Below, one piece after another: positions 8,861-18,754 of a stretch of 64,000 bases of DNA. Each line of letters starts with the position of its first letter. Position 1 is the first letter of the stretch. The notes under the pieces are model-generated. The model ran no database searches and had not been told where the DNA came from. It saw only the letters and a list, made by a program, of their open reading frames with translations. This DNA is from an uncultured Collinsella sp. GTDB taxonomy: Bacteria; Actinomycetota; Coriobacteriia; Coriobacteriales; Coriobacteriaceae. The stretch is taken from the NCBI GenBank assembly GCA_937950325.1, contig CALFDJ010000008.1, positions 1-64,000 of the forward strand, read 5' to 3'. The translations under genes and the position numbers were made by a program.

Positions 8861-9748
8861 GTGGTTGATGGGGAGAATCGTTCTGAGCTGCTTGCTGCGG
8901 ATTGGAATGGCGAATGGATGCGTCTGCAAGCTGATCGGCGGCGGGCTGATGATTCTTTTGAGTGGGATAAGCGGGCTCGGCATTTTCGGCCGCTTGAGAC
9001 TGCCCCTTATGCTCGGGATTTTATGAAGCTGTTGGCGCTTGAGCCAGACGAGTCGGTGCTTGATATGGGGTGTGGGGCTGGGTCGATTGCTATTCCGCTT
9101 GCTCAGGCTGGGCATTCCGTGATTGCTGCCGACTTCTCTCCTGCCATGTTGGGCACGCTTGATGCCGGCATTGAGTATTACGGGCTCGAAGATCTTATTA
9201 CGCCGCTTGAGCTTGCTTGGGATGATGATTGGGATTTGGTTGGACCGGTCGCGAAAGCGGTGGATGTTGCCTTTGCCAGTCGCTCTGTCACCACGACCAA
9301 CCTAAAAGGCGCGCTTGCCAAGCTCGACCGCACGGCTCGCCGGCGTTGTGCTGTCACGATGGTCGCCAACTCCAGCCCGCGCTACGACCTGCACGTGATG
9401 AACGCCATCGGCGCCTCGGTTACCTGCAGTAATGGCTTTGTGTACGCCTTCAACATCCTCATTCAGATGGGTGCGTTGCCGCAGGTTACGTACTTTGAAT
9501 CGCCTCGTCGCGACACCTTCGATAGCCTTGAGGCAGGTGTGGCAGACTTCTCCCGTATGCTTGAGCATGGCAACGAGGATAAGGTCGACCGTCTGCGCGA
9601 CTACATCGCCCAGCACATGATCGAGAATCCCCATGCCGGTGAGCCGGGCTCCAAGGGCGTGCCGCAGGGGCGCTATATGCTCGATCATGTCCGCAAGGTT
9701 CGTTGGGCGTTTATTGCATGGGAGCCGGTCTCTGCGCCCAGCTCATAG
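8861..9748 (+). CDS. SAM-dependent methyltransferase, class I
   Basis: A 295-residue protein with the AdoMet-binding motif I VLDMGCGAGSIAIPLA (roughly residues 73-88) followed by an acidic motif II region (VIAADFSPAML). These define a Rossmann-fold methyltransferase; the substrate is unknown. The likely start is GTG at 8861, seven bases after AGGAGG. The frame is open upstream to 8801 but that extension is hydrophobic and has no ribosome site. The first part of the gene is noticeably richer in T and G than its neighbours, with many CTT/GCT/GGG codons, which may reflect a different origin. Confidence 0.8.
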   Translation: MVDGENRSELLAADWNGEWMRLQADRRRADDSFEWDKRARHFRPLETAPYARDFMKLLALEPDESVLDMGCGAGSIAIPLAQAGHSVIAADFSPAMLGTLDAGIEYYGLEDLITPLELAWDDDWDLVGPVAKAVDVAFASRSVTTTNLKGALAKLDRTARRRCAVTMVANSSPRYDLHVMNAIGASVTCSNGFVYAFNILIQMGALPQVTYFESPRRDTFDSLEAGVADFSRMLEHGNEDKVDRLRDYIAQHMIENPHAGEPGSKGVPQGRYMLDHVRKVRWAFIAWEPVSAPSS

Positions 9749-9906
9749 CCTGTTCGCAGCCCGCACCGCCCACTCACTCGGCATCCGCATTCTTTTTGAA
9801 CTGGGCAAACGCGCTCCACACCGCACCGTTCCTGCGCTATCGTGGGACAGCTCACGTAAATTAAGGCCCCGTCGTGGGGCGCCCCATACATAGAAAGCGA
9901 GAACCC

Positions 9907-10206
9907 ATGGCACTGACAGGAGCACAGGTCAAGCAGCTTCGCAGCATGGCCCATCACCTCAACCCCGCCATCATCATCGGTAAGTCCGATGTCAACGAGG
10001 GCACCGTCGAGCAGACGGTCGCCTACCTGGAGAAGCACGAGCTCGTTAAGTGCTCCGTGCTCGATGGCTCCAGCCTTTCCGCCCGCGAGGCCGCCGAGGA
10101 GCTCGCCGAGCGTTGCCACGCCGAGGTCGTCCAGGTCATCGGCCGCAAATTCTCGCTGTATCGCGAGTCCTCGCGCAAGGATATCGAGAAGATCAAGCTC
10201 GTCTAA
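9907..10206 (+). CDS. yhbY: YhbY-family (CRM domain) RNA-binding protein
   Basis: A 99-residue protein consisting of a single CRS1-YhbY domain. It begins MALTGAQVKQLRSMAHHL and contains the GKSDVNEG loop and the C-terminal IGRKFSLYR block typical of the family. YhbY proteins associate with large-subunit ribosome precursors. The start at 9907 matches the family N-terminus; the ribosome site is modest. The gene is followed by a clear terminator at 10244-10277. Confidence 0.9.
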   Translation: MALTGAQVKQLRSMAHHLNPAIIIGKSDVNEGTVEQTVAYLEKHELVKCSVLDGSSLSAREAAEELAERCHAEVVQVIGRKFSLYRESSRKDIEKIKLV

Positions 10207-10243
10207 GAGCCAATGATCCGGCGAGCCAACACATAGCAAGCTT

Positions 10244-10277
10244 ACGGGTGCCCAAGTACTTCGGGCGCCCGTTTTTT
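10244..10277 (+). terminator. Rho-independent terminator of yhbY
   Basis: The 10-bp arms ACGGGTGCCC and GGGCGCCCGT (one G-T pair) enclose 9 bases and run into TTTTTT. The T-run overlaps the stop codon of the convergent regulator gene at 10276. Confidence 0.85.
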
Positions 10278-13275
10278 ATCGCTCGACCAGCACGCGATTG
10301 AGCCGCCCCTCCACCAAGCGCTCGTATAGACGCCGCGTCTCGGGCTCGGGCACGCCATTGACCTGCTCCCTCAGATGGTGCATATGCCCGCTGTACAGCT
10401 CGACGATATCGCGCCGTCGCCCCGCCGCACTGTAGACGCGCATGGCGCAGCGCACCATATCCTCACGCGCCGTTTCCTGCCGAAGCCCCGACTCCGCCAG
10501 CCAAATCGCCGACTGCAGATCGTTTTCTTCTAGAGCGGCATTTGCTCCCTTAATCATGCAATCGATGTACTTTGACTGCATAATGCGCCGCATGCGCAAA
10601 AAGTAGGTGGGATTACAGCCATTGGGAACATACAGCGGTCCGGCATAAAGCTGCTCAATCTTAAGGCACAACTCGACCAGATGGGGCCCGCGCGCACCCG
10701 TGCGATTTCCCAAAACCTCGCGGCTTATCTGGTCAAACAGCCGTACATCGGTCTTGACGTAGTCGCCGTTGAGCCCAATGCATTCATTTTGGATGAGCAC
10801 ACATGACTTGCCATCCGGCGTCGGCCCCAAAGCCGACCGCAAGCGCGATATCGTCGAGTACAGGTTGTTGCGGGCGCTATTAAACTCGGCGTGGGGCCAC
10901 AGCTCCATGGCCAGCGTCTCACGATCGACGAGCGCATCCATGCCCAGCGCAAGCCGCTCGGCAAGTGTCGCCGCCTTCTTGCGGCGCCACATTTTGTCCG
11001 TGATGGGAAACCCGTCGCGCTCGGCGCGAAACGCACCAAACATGCGAATCTCGATATGGTCGATGGTATCGACGGCTTCAACCTCGCCGGCCTGGAATAG
11101 GCACTCGCCCTCCCCTTCCAAATCGTCGCGCAGCGAGTACCGCGACAGCTCGCGCACGGGAAGCTTCTTGCGTATCCTGGCCGCCGGCTCGCCCAGACAA
11201 TGCATGGCAAGGCGCGCAAAGAGCCGATACGATGGCTCTAGAATCCCCGCACGATTCATGGACATCCAGGCCGCAAGATCGCTGTCTCGGCCCGCACAGG
11301 CCAAATGCAGCGCCACCATCCAGGCCTCCGCTCCACCAACCTGCGTCTGGCTTATATCGAGCAACTCCGCTTCCTCGCGCACCGAAACCATCGAGGTGTT
11401 ACGCAGATATGCCGCGCGTTCCAGCAGCAATGCGTTATCGCGCATGTACGCAATCGACTCCTCGGCAAGTTTGAGCACTTGGACCGCACGGAACTTTGCA
11501 TTAACCGGCCGTCCCTCTGCCAGCGACTGCCAGCCTTCTAGCAGCAGGCCAAACAGGTGAATCTGGTTGTCGCGCATGCGCACGGCAAAACGATCGAGCT
11601 CGTTGAACGCCGCGTCGTCGGTTACCGGCAAGCCGGAAAGGAGCCGCCGTGCCGCAAACACCATGCGCACCCAGATAGCCATCGCCTTAAGCCCGCGTAC
11701 GTCGAGCGCCTCCCGCACCACCGTCATCTCGTCGTCGCGCTCGTCGGTTCCCGCAAACGACCCGTCAAAGAGCTCCACCAGCATACTATCGGCCCGTATA
11801 ACAATCCCCGCGATGTCGAGCTCGCAGTCGTAGGCCTTGCTCGTTTTGAGCTGCTGTAGAACGCCGCCGTCATCTCCCCGCTCGGTCAGGCACCGCTTGA
11901 CCTCGATATGCGCAGACAACATATCGAGTGCGGTATGGGATGTCTCGATTTCTGGCACGGCCAGGTTCGTAGGGAGCCCAAGCCCGTTGTCCCCATAGCA
12001 AACAGCCGTCAGTGTCTGGGCCACCCTCCATGAAACAGGGTCTATTTCGCAGGCCGCCCGTTCGCCCCCGCGCTCGATGACCGATGCCATATAGCGGGCG
12101 AGCTTTGTGTTGGACACGCTGACCGCTGCCAGATATACGCCGAGCGCCTCGGCAGGCGTTGGCTCTAGAGCCGGATCGTCGGCATCGATCGTGCCCAGCG
12201 CTGCTCGGCAGATATCGGCCCCATGCCCCGTCAGAGCAAGATCGACCCCATACTGTCCAGCAAGTTCAAGAACCGCTTCACGGTCCAAAAAGGCGTCCGC
12301 CAGGCCCATCGCCGTATCGCATCGGCCCGCCTTAAGCAAAATCCGGGCCGCCCTCGGAACAAGTTCGGGGCGAACCTCGGCCACCAACTTACGCAAACGC
12401 AAGCGTCCGTTATCCTCCGTGCCCAGACACGTAAAACTCCGCTCGGCGGGATCCAAGCCAAAGATCGGGTAGTCGCGTACAAAGTAGGACTGGTCGACCA
12501 TCGACAGCCTCACCCCACAGGCCTCGAGTTCTGCGATATTGCCCTCGCCCATCAAAACCATGAGACATGCCACGCAAAACAGCGCATTATTGTCGAGTGA
12601 AGCCAGATCGGCAAGTGCCGCGCCATACACGTTGACAATCTCGTTTTCGAGCAGGCCGGCTACGTCGCCTTGGCCATACAGACCTGTCTGCAATGCCGAA
12701 ACGAGCTCGGGCACGCCCTGCGTGAGCTGATAAAAGTCGAGCGATGTGCTGATCGAAAACGCCGATGCCCACGCCGAATACTCATAGGCATGCACCTTGA
12801 GCATCTGCGCATTGATCTTAACCGAATCGCCCAGCCCATGAATCAGCTGACGATTTGAAGGACGGCAGGAGATAAAGACCCCTACCCCCATAGCGCGCAG
12901 GCCGCGAATCCTGTCGATGAGGTCTTCGGTATCGTGCTGATCGAGGTTTGGCACATTATCAATCGCGATAAGGGAGTGCGGTTTGTCTTTGAGTTCTTCG
13001 GTAACCACCTCGAGCTGCATAAACACCTCGCGCCCAGTGGCACGATCGGCCTCGATAATCCGCACGGGGCCTCGCGTCGGGTCGCATTTAACCTCATGGG
13101 TGTACTGCAGCAACACCGAGGTCTTCCCAAACCCGTCGGGCGCATAAAGAACCACGATGCCGGCCTTTCGGCCCTTGGCGATAAGCTCATTCATCAAGCG
13201 TTCGCGTCGCACCATATAGCCTCCACCCAGCGGCATCAGCTCGAGGTCGTCTATACCGCTCAAATCGTTTACCAT
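10276..13275 (-). CDS. Large transcriptional regulator: STAND-type ATPase plus SARP-like DNA-binding and BTAD domains
   Basis: The 999-residue protein has an N-terminal P-loop (YAPDGFGKTS, residues about 43-52) and a Walker B-like LIAIDNVPN, resembling the NTPase of MalT/LuxR-type STAND regulators. A long helical middle follows. The C-terminal third reads as an OmpR-like winged helix (MFGAFRAERDGFPI ... LWPHAEFNSARNNLYSTISRLR) followed by a bacterial transcriptional activation domain. In classical MalT-like proteins the DNA-binding domain is a LuxR helix-turn-helix, so the SARP-like ending is distinctive. The start has GAGGAG eleven bases or fewer upstream. Target genes and inducer are unknown; neighbours are amino-sugar genes. 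Confidence 0.75.
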   Translation of the reverse strand: MVNDLSGIDDLELMPLGGGYMVRRERLMNELIAKGRKAGIVVLYAPDGFGKTSVLLQYTHEVKCDPTRGPVRIIEADRATGREVFMQLEVVTEELKDKPHSLIAIDNVPNLDQHDTEDLIDRIRGLRAMGVGVFISCRPSNRQLIHGLGDSVKINAQMLKVHAYEYSAWASAFSISTSLDFYQLTQGVPELVSALQTGLYGQGDVAGLLENEIVNVYGAALADLASLDNNALFCVACLMVLMGEGNIAELEACGVRLSMVDQSYFVRDYPIFGLDPAERSFTCLGTEDNGRLRLRKLVAEVRPELVPRAARILLKAGRCDTAMGLADAFLDREAVLELAGQYGVDLALTGHGADICRAALGTIDADDPALEPTPAEALGVYLAAVSVSNTKLARYMASVIERGGERAACEIDPVSWRVAQTLTAVCYGDNGLGLPTNLAVPEIETSHTALDMLSAHIEVKRCLTERGDDGGVLQQLKTSKAYDCELDIAGIVIRADSMLVELFDGSFAGTDERDDEMTVVREALDVRGLKAMAIWVRMVFAARRLLSGLPVTDDAAFNELDRFAVRMRDNQIHLFGLLLEGWQSLAEGRPVNAKFRAVQVLKLAEESIAYMRDNALLLERAAYLRNTSMVSVREEAELLDISQTQVGGAEAWMVALHLACAGRDSDLAAWMSMNRAGILEPSYRLFARLAMHCLGEPAARIRKKLPVRELSRYSLRDDLEGEGECLFQAGEVEAVDTIDHIEIRMFGAFRAERDGFPITDKMWRRKKAATLAERLALGMDALVDRETLAMELWPHAEFNSARNNLYSTISRLRSALGPTPDGKSCVLIQNECIGLNGDYVKTDVRLFDQISREVLGNRTGARGPHLVELCLKIEQLYAGPLYVPNGCNPTYFLRMRRIMQSKYIDCMIKGANAALEENDLQSAIWLAESGLRQETAREDMVRCAMRVYSAAGRRRDIVELYSGHMHHLREQVNGVPEPETRRLYERLVEGRLNRVLVER

Positions 13276-13667
13276 GCCCGCTCCTCAACTCGACCGTATG
13301 GACACTGTAGCCGCAAGACCATACAAGCCGCGCTATGAATAGAGCGACCTTGTGTTTTAGGTTGTCTTTTGGTACGCAAGCGGCAAGTTTTTGTACAGCG
13401 AGGGCCGATTGTTATTAATCCCCCGACTAATCGGTCTTTAAGCAGGTAAATGAGCTTGTCAGCTTGTCCCATCTAAGCGGCAGTGTAACGCAGATGAACA
13501 AGGTTCAGCCATGTCATTCAACTCGCCTAGCACCCGCTACCGTCTACGACCTTCTAGTGGCATTTTTGCATAGAATCTGGTATAGAATGAATCAAGCTGT
13601 TGGACATCCGGCATTCATCAAGCTTGCGGCAAGTTTTTGGTCAAATGGGCGGAAAGGGATAGCAAAA
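13276..13667. other. Intergenic region with no gene
   Basis: About 390 bases between the regulator start and the nagB terminator. CCGATT ... AATCGG forms a loose dyad near 13407-13432, upstream of the regulator, and could be an operator. Short open frames here show no family resemblance and poor codon usage. No other feature is seen. Confidence 0.3.
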
Positions 13668-13690
13668 AGGCCCCCGCAAAGCGGAGGCCT
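13668..13690 (-). terminator. Rho-independent terminator of nagB
   Basis: The stem AGGCCTCCGC/GCGGGGGCCT with a 3-base loop is followed by TTTTGC on the minus strand, 33 bases past the nagB stop. Confidence 0.85.
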
Positions 13691-13723
13691 TAGGCAAGGC
13701 TATGTCGAGCTGCAGGATTCGCG

Positions 13724-14452
13724 TTACTCGCAGAGCGAAAGGGCGGCCTCGTCGGCAACGACAACGCAGTTGGTGTGCAGCTGCAGGATCGAAGCCGGGC
13801 ACTCGGGCGTAACCGGACCATAGCACATGTCATGCACGGCCTGAGCCTTGGCCTCGCCATTGGCGACGACCAGGATCATGCGGGCATACATGATGGTCTG
13901 GGTACCCATGGTGTAGGCCTGACGGGGAACATCGTCGATGCTGTCGAACAGGCGGCTGTTGGCCTGAATGGTGCTCTCGGTGAGGTCGACGCAGTGCGTG
14001 CCCTTGGAGAAGTGGTCATCGGGCTCGTTGAAGCCGATGTGGCCGTTGTTGCCAATGCCGAGCAGCTGCAGATCCGGGTAACCGGCGTCGGCGACGATCT
14101 TGTCGTACTCAGAGCAGGCAGCGGCGGCGTCGGGGTTGGAACCGTCGGGCACATGCGTGTTGTTCAGGTCGATGTTGATGTGATCGAAGAAGTTCTCACG
14201 CATGAAGTAGTGATAGCTCTGGGGATCGTCGTGCGAAAGGCCGCGATACTCGTCCAGGTTGTAGGTGCTGACCTCGGCAAAGTCGACGTCGCCCTTCTTG
14301 TACCAAGTAGCGAGCTGCTTGTAGGCTCCGATCGGGGTGGAGCCGGTGGCAAGACCCAGCACACAGTCGGGCTTGAGGATAACCTGGGCCGAGATGATAT
14401 TAGCGGCCTTGCGGCTCATATCCTCGTAGTCTTTAGCTTTAATGATCTTCAT
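13724..14452 (-). CDS. nagB: Glucosamine-6-phosphate deaminase
   Basis: Converts glucosamine-6-phosphate to fructose-6-phosphate and ammonia, the entry of amino sugars into glycolysis. The 242-residue protein has the normal length. Visible motifs are GLATGSTPIGAY (phosphate-binding loop), TYNLDEYRGL (catalytic Asp) and GIGNNGHIGFNEP. The frame extends upstream to 14803, but the start at 14452 (MKIIKAKDYEDM) with AAAGGA upstream is the family N-terminus. The neighbouring EIIA-Glc protein and GlmM (opposite step, toward cell-wall amino sugars) make this an amino-sugar cluster. Confidence 0.95.
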   Translation of the reverse strand: MKIIKAKDYEDMSRKAANIISAQVILKPDCVLGLATGSTPIGAYKQLATWYKKGDVDFAEVSTYNLDEYRGLSHDDPQSYHYFMRENFFDHINIDLNNTHVPDGSNPDAAAACSEYDKIVADAGYPDLQLLGIGNNGHIGFNEPDDHFSKGTHCVDLTESTIQANSRLFDSIDDVPRQAYTMGTQTIMYARMILVVANGEAKAQAVHDMCYGPVTPECPASILQLHTNCVVVADEAALSLCE

Positions 14453-14723
14453 TACGCGTCCTTTCTCGTACAAGAGAGGCAAGGCTCCCTTACAAGCACT
14501 TGCCCGCGGCCCGCGTCGGCCGCAACCAACGTGTGCGGCCACCAGGGCGAGGTCGCGTAATGTATGTGTCTCGTGTCTAGCCGCGTCGAGGCCCCTGCCC
14601 GTCCACGGTGACCCAAAGCCTTTTAGCTTCGGACAAATCCCATCTTGCCACTGAGGGCGTCCTCTTTCAAGGGCGCCCTCCGTAAACGTGTTTGAATTGT
14701 AGACTAATGGCCACGTGCACTTG

Positions 14724-15221
14724 CTAGCGCTCGCGAGCAACGATGAGCTGGTCCATCTCTTCGACATGCACGCCAACGGAGCCCTTGATGCTCGAGAACT
14801 CAACGGAGTTGCACACCAAGATGGGAACCGTCACATCGTAGCCCTCGGCAGCAATTGCCTCGCGATCGAACTCAATGAGCACATCGCCCTTATGGACGAT
14901 GTCACCCACTTGCGCATGTACGGTAAAGTGCTTGCCCTCGAGCTGAACAGTGTCCAAACCAACGTGGATGAGCACGTCCAAGCCATCGACCGTGTTAAGC
15001 GCAACGGCGTGTCCCGTGGGAAAAATAGCCTCGACCTTGGCATCAGCCGGCGCGATCACGCGCGTACCCGTAGGCTGAATGGCAACGCCCTGGCCCAAAA
15101 GGCCGGTGGCAAACGTCTGATCGTTTACCTCGGAAAGCGGAATGACATCGCCCGAGATGGGAGCATCCAGCGTAAGGACTCGACCACGCATACCAAAAGA
15201 CCTTAGGACTTTAGTGAACAT
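14724..15221 (-). CDS. PTS EIIA domain protein, glucose family
   Basis: A 165-residue single-domain phosphocarrier of the PTS glucose/N-acetylglucosamine superfamily. It contains FPTGHAVAL and the active-site signature LDVLIHVGLDTVQLEG, where the second His accepts phosphate from HPr. It would pass phosphate to a membrane EIIBC that is not in the window. The start at 15221 (MFTKVLRSF) has GGGGAG just upstream; the frame is open a further 7 codons. Genes around it suggest an N-acetylglucosamine or glucose role. The name crr is possible but not proven. Confidence 0.9.
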   Translation of the reverse strand: MFTKVLRSFGMRGRVLTLDAPISGDVIPLSEVNDQTFATGLLGQGVAIQPTGTRVIAPADAKVEAIFPTGHAVALNTVDGLDVLIHVGLDTVQLEGKHFTVHAQVGDIVHKGDVLIEFDREAIAAEGYDVTVPILVCNSVEFSSIKGSVGVHVEEMDQLIVARER

Positions 15222-15292
15222 GCTCCCCCTCGGACATACCAATCAATCAAAATAACCTTAACAGTTTACCACTTGGCAACGGTTTTTGACCA

Positions 15293-16630
15293 TTAGGGAA
15301 GTTCGCGCTTGACAACCTCGACGATGTCGTCGACAACGCGCTGGGTCAGCTCGTGCGTCTCGGCCTCGGCCATCACGCGGACCAGCGGCTCGGTGCCGCT
15401 CGGGCGCACCAGAATGCGGCCGCGGCCGTCAAGCTCCTTCTCGGCAGCAGCAACGGCATCCCAGATGGGCTGGCAATCGTCCAGACCAGCCTTGTTGTCG
15501 GAATGCACGTTGACGAGTACCTGCGGGTACTTCTTCATGATGCCGGCAAGATCGGTGAGGGTACGACCGGTGCGCTTGAGCACGGCCAGCAGCTGCAGAG
15601 CCGTCACCAAGCCGTCACCGGTGGTGTTGTGCTCCAGGAAGATGATGTGGCCGGACTGTTCGCCGCCGATGACGGCGCCGTCCGCGAGCATGCGCTCCAA
15701 AACGTAGCGGTCGCCCACGGCGGTCTGAACCATCTCGAAGCCCTGCTCCTTCATAGCAATGGAGAAGCCCAGGTTGCACATGACGGTCGAGACGATCTCG
15801 GAGTTGGCGAGCTTGCCGCGAGCGGCGAGGTCAGAACCGCAGATAGCCAGGATGTAGTCACCGTCGATCTCATTGCCCTCGCTGTCCACGAACAGCACGC
15901 GGTCGGCGTCGCCGTCGTGGGCCAGACCGATGTCAGCATGGGTGCGCAGCACGAGCTCGCGCAGGGGCTCGAGGTGCGTAGAGCCGCACTCAACGTTAAT
16001 GTCGGTGCCGCAGTAATCGGTGTTGATGGCATGGACCGTGGCACCCAGGCGCTGCAGCGCGGCGGGCGTAGTCTGGCAGGAAGCACCGTGACCGCAGTCG
16101 ACGGCAACGACTAGGCCGTCGAGCCTCAGGCCATCGAGCGTATCGATGGCGTGGTCGACGTATGCCTTGCGAGCGTCCTTCATCTTGATGATATGGCCCA
16201 CACCGGCGCCGGTCGGCAGCGTGTCGGCAGCCATGGCTTCCTCGGACATGACCCAGGCGCTGATCTCTTCCTCGACAGCATCGGGAAGCTTCATACCCTT
16301 GCGGCTAAAGAACTTGATGCCGTTGAACTCCGGCGGATTGTGCGAAGCGGAGATGACAATGCCGCCATCGAGCTCGTTTTGAACAGTGAGCAGCGCCACG
16401 GCGGGCGTGGGGATAACGCCGCAGCAATGAGGACGGCCACCCTCGGCCATAATGCCGGCGGTCAGAGCGCTCTCGAGCATGGTGCCCGAAAGGCGCGTGT
16501 CGCGGCCGATGCAGATATCCGGACCAAGAAACTTGGTCGCCGCACGGCCCAGGCGAAACGCGAGGTCGCACGAGAGGTCGGCATTGGCGACGCCACGGAC
16601 GCCATCGGTACCGAAGATGTTCTGGGGCAT
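15293..16630 (-). CDS. glmM: Phosphoglucosamine mutase
   Basis: Interconverts glucosamine-6-phosphate and glucosamine-1-phosphate for UDP-GlcNAc and cell-wall synthesis. The 445-residue protein begins MPQNIFGTDGVRGVAN. It has the phosphoserine loop SASHNPPEFNG (catalytic Ser about 96), the metal-binding DGDADR and the C-terminal phosphate-binding RPSGTEPLVRVM. All match GlmM rather than hexose phosphomutases. AAGGAGCGATCCT precedes the start. It lies just downstream of the rplM-rpsI terminator and upstream of the EIIA gene, transcribed in the same direction. Confidence 0.95.
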   Translation of the reverse strand: MPQNIFGTDGVRGVANADLSCDLAFRLGRAATKFLGPDICIGRDTRLSGTMLESALTAGIMAEGGRPHCCGVIPTPAVALLTVQNELDGGIVISASHNPPEFNGIKFFSRKGMKLPDAVEEEISAWVMSEEAMAADTLPTGAGVGHIIKMKDARKAYVDHAIDTLDGLRLDGLVVAVDCGHGASCQTTPAALQRLGATVHAINTDYCGTDINVECGSTHLEPLRELVLRTHADIGLAHDGDADRVLFVDSEGNEIDGDYILAICGSDLAARGKLANSEIVSTVMCNLGFSIAMKEQGFEMVQTAVGDRYVLERMLADGAVIGGEQSGHIIFLEHNTTGDGLVTALQLLAVLKRTGRTLTDLAGIMKKYPQVLVNVHSDNKAGLDDCQPIWDAVAAAEKELDGRGRILVRPSGTEPLVRVMAEAETHELTQRVVDDIVEVVKRELP

Positions 16631-16687
16631 AGGATCGCTCCTTCCCTAGCAGGCGATATGCAACCGCCCACCCTAGTCGAAAAAGAA

Positions 16688-16723
16688 AAGCGGGACCCGC
16701 CGAGGAATCGGCAGGCCCCGCTT
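16688..16723 (-). terminator. Rho-independent terminator of rplM-rpsI
   Basis: AAGCGGGACCCGCCGA pairs with TCGGCAGGCCCCGCTT around a GGAA loop with one internal mismatch. On the minus strand it continues into TTCTTTTTCG. Confidence 0.85.
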
Positions 16724-16753
16724 GTACATTGTATCTCGAAAGGAGATAAAACC

Positions 16754-17149
<396 letters not shown>

Positions 17150-17151
17150 CT

Positions 17152-17595
17152 TTAAGCCTCCAGCTCAATCTTCGTGGGGTTCTGGGCAGCATGCGGATGC
17201 TCGGCACCAGCGTAGACCTTAAGCTTGGTCATCTGGGCACGGCCGAGGGTGGTCTTGGGCAGCATACCGCGAACGGCGCGCTCGATGACCTTCTCCGGGT
17301 GCTTCTCCATAGCCTGGCGGAAGCTCTCAGCCTTGAGGCCGCCGTTGTAGCCGCTGTGGCGATAATAGGTCTTCGTGTCGGCCTTGTTACCGGTAAGCTG
17401 GACCTTATCGGCGTTGATGACGACAACGAAGTCGCCGCAGTCGCTGTTGGGCGTGAACTGGGGCTTGTTCTTACCGCGCAGGATCATTGCGATCTGGGTG
17501 GCAAGACGGCCCAGGACAGCACCATCGGCGTCGACGAGAACCCAGTTGCGCTGGACCTCGCCCTGCTTGGCGTAGTGAGTCGATTTCGAAATCAC
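17152..17595 (-). CDS. rplM: 50S ribosomal protein L13
   Basis: A 147-residue L13 with WVLVDADGAVLGRLATQIA, the GDFVVVINA block and VRGMLPKTTLGR. The start codon is GTG at 17593-17595, preceded by GAGGAG. First gene of the rplM-rpsI pair. Confidence 0.98.
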   Translation of the reverse strand: MISKSTHYAKQGEVQRNWVLVDADGAVLGRLATQIAMILRGKNKPQFTPNSDCGDFVVVINADKVQLTGNKADTKTYYRHSGYNGGLKAESFRQAMEKHPEKVIERAVRGMLPKTTLGRAQMTKLKVYAGAEHPHAAQNPTKIELEA

Positions 17596-17788
17596 TTAGA
17601 CTCCTCCATGTACAGTACGTGTTGTTACAGAGATTCACGGGGCTCTGCAAGTAACCCGTCCATATTACCCCGCTCGCCGTACGAGTCAACAGGTATTTTG
17701 GCTCCGACCAGAGTTTCTGCACATGTCATCCACGAGCCGTGATTTTCCAGCTCTTTAGCTGTTGTCATTTTTTGAGGGTTCGCCGTCG

Positions 17789-18667
17789 CTAGCGCTCAAC
17801 GAACTCTTGGATTTCCGCGAGCAGGCGCTTTGCCTCCTGGCGGCCCTGGATATACAGGTCCAGAAGCTTTGCCGGATCGTGCTCAACATGGCCGACCTCG
17901 ACCGGCTTTTGCGGAGCGACGACCAACGCACGGCCCTCGCGCTCATACTTCCACAGGTGCATGCGCTGGATGTTGTAACGGTCGTGGCGCGTCTCGATAG
18001 CCTCGAGCAGATAGGGGTAGTCGGCATAGCGGGCGCGCGCGGCCGGCAAAAACTCGTAGGGCTTTTTCTCGTACGAGCGGTCCTGCGTGACGATGACGAC
18101 CGCACGGTCGAAGCCCGCCTCCTCCAGCACATGCTCGATAGGAACCGAATCGGCCACGCCGCCGTCGACGTATTTGTGCCCGTCTATCTCGACCGGCGGT
18201 GTCACCAGCGGCAACGAGGTCGATGCGCGCACAGCGTCGAGGTCGAGCACGGCGCTTTTGACCGGGAGGTACGTGGCGGTTCCAAAGAGCATGTCCGTCG
18301 CGACGGCGTACATCTCGATGGGGCTCGCATCGAACGTCTCGTTGTCAAAGGGGTCCAGGCGGTCCTGGACATCGTTGAAGATAAAATCGTAGCCGACGAT
18401 AGAGCCCGTGGCCGCAAACGACGCGGCGCCCATGAAGCGGTTGTCGTTACAGAAAGCCAGGTTGATGCGGTTGGCACGGCCGATCTGGTGCGATTTGTAG
18501 TTCACGCCGTTGAGGGCGCCGGCCGATACACCGTAGACAGCCGGAATCTCGACGCCAGCCTCCATGAGAACGTCGAGCACGCCTGCGGTAAATTGCCCGC
18601 GAAAGCTACCGCCCTCCAGGACGAGCGCGACCTTGCCGGCGTTCTTTGCCTTATCTTCTGCAGTCAT
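17789..18667 (-). CDS. Patatin-like phospholipase family protein
   Basis: A 292-residue serine acyl hydrolase. It has the oxyanion glycine-rich LEGGSFRGQF (residues about 17-26), the nucleophile elbow YGVSAGALN (GxSxG) and the catalytic Asp in YVDGGVADSVP. There is no signal peptide, so it is probably cytoplasmic; the lipid substrate is unknown. Bacterial homologues resemble YjjU/RssA-type proteins. It is transcribed alone and starts next to the 62-bp repeat array. Confidence 0.9.
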   Translation of the reverse strand: MTAEDKAKNAGKVALVLEGGSFRGQFTAGVLDVLMEAGVEIPAVYGVSAGALNGVNYKSHQIGRANRINLAFCNDNRFMGAASFAATGSIVGYDFIFNDVQDRLDPFDNETFDASPIEMYAVATDMLFGTATYLPVKSAVLDLDAVRASTSLPLVTPPVEIDGHKYVDGGVADSVPIEHVLEEAGFDRAVVIVTQDRSYEKKPYEFLPAARARYADYPYLLEAIETRHDRYNIQRMHLWKYEREGRALVVAPQKPVEVGHVEHDPAKLLDLYIQGRQEAKRLLAEIQEFVER

Positions 18668-18754
18668 GTTGACCTCCTGCGATTGCGTTTTGGCTTTCTT
18701 CTACCCAGTTTTGGGATGGCGAGAGCGCAGGTTTTTTGAGGCGGCAAGTGAAGC

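Noticed and set aside
13464..13823. Plus-strand 119-codon frame before and across the nagB end
   Set aside because: It crosses the nagB terminator, has no ribosome site and no family resemblance.
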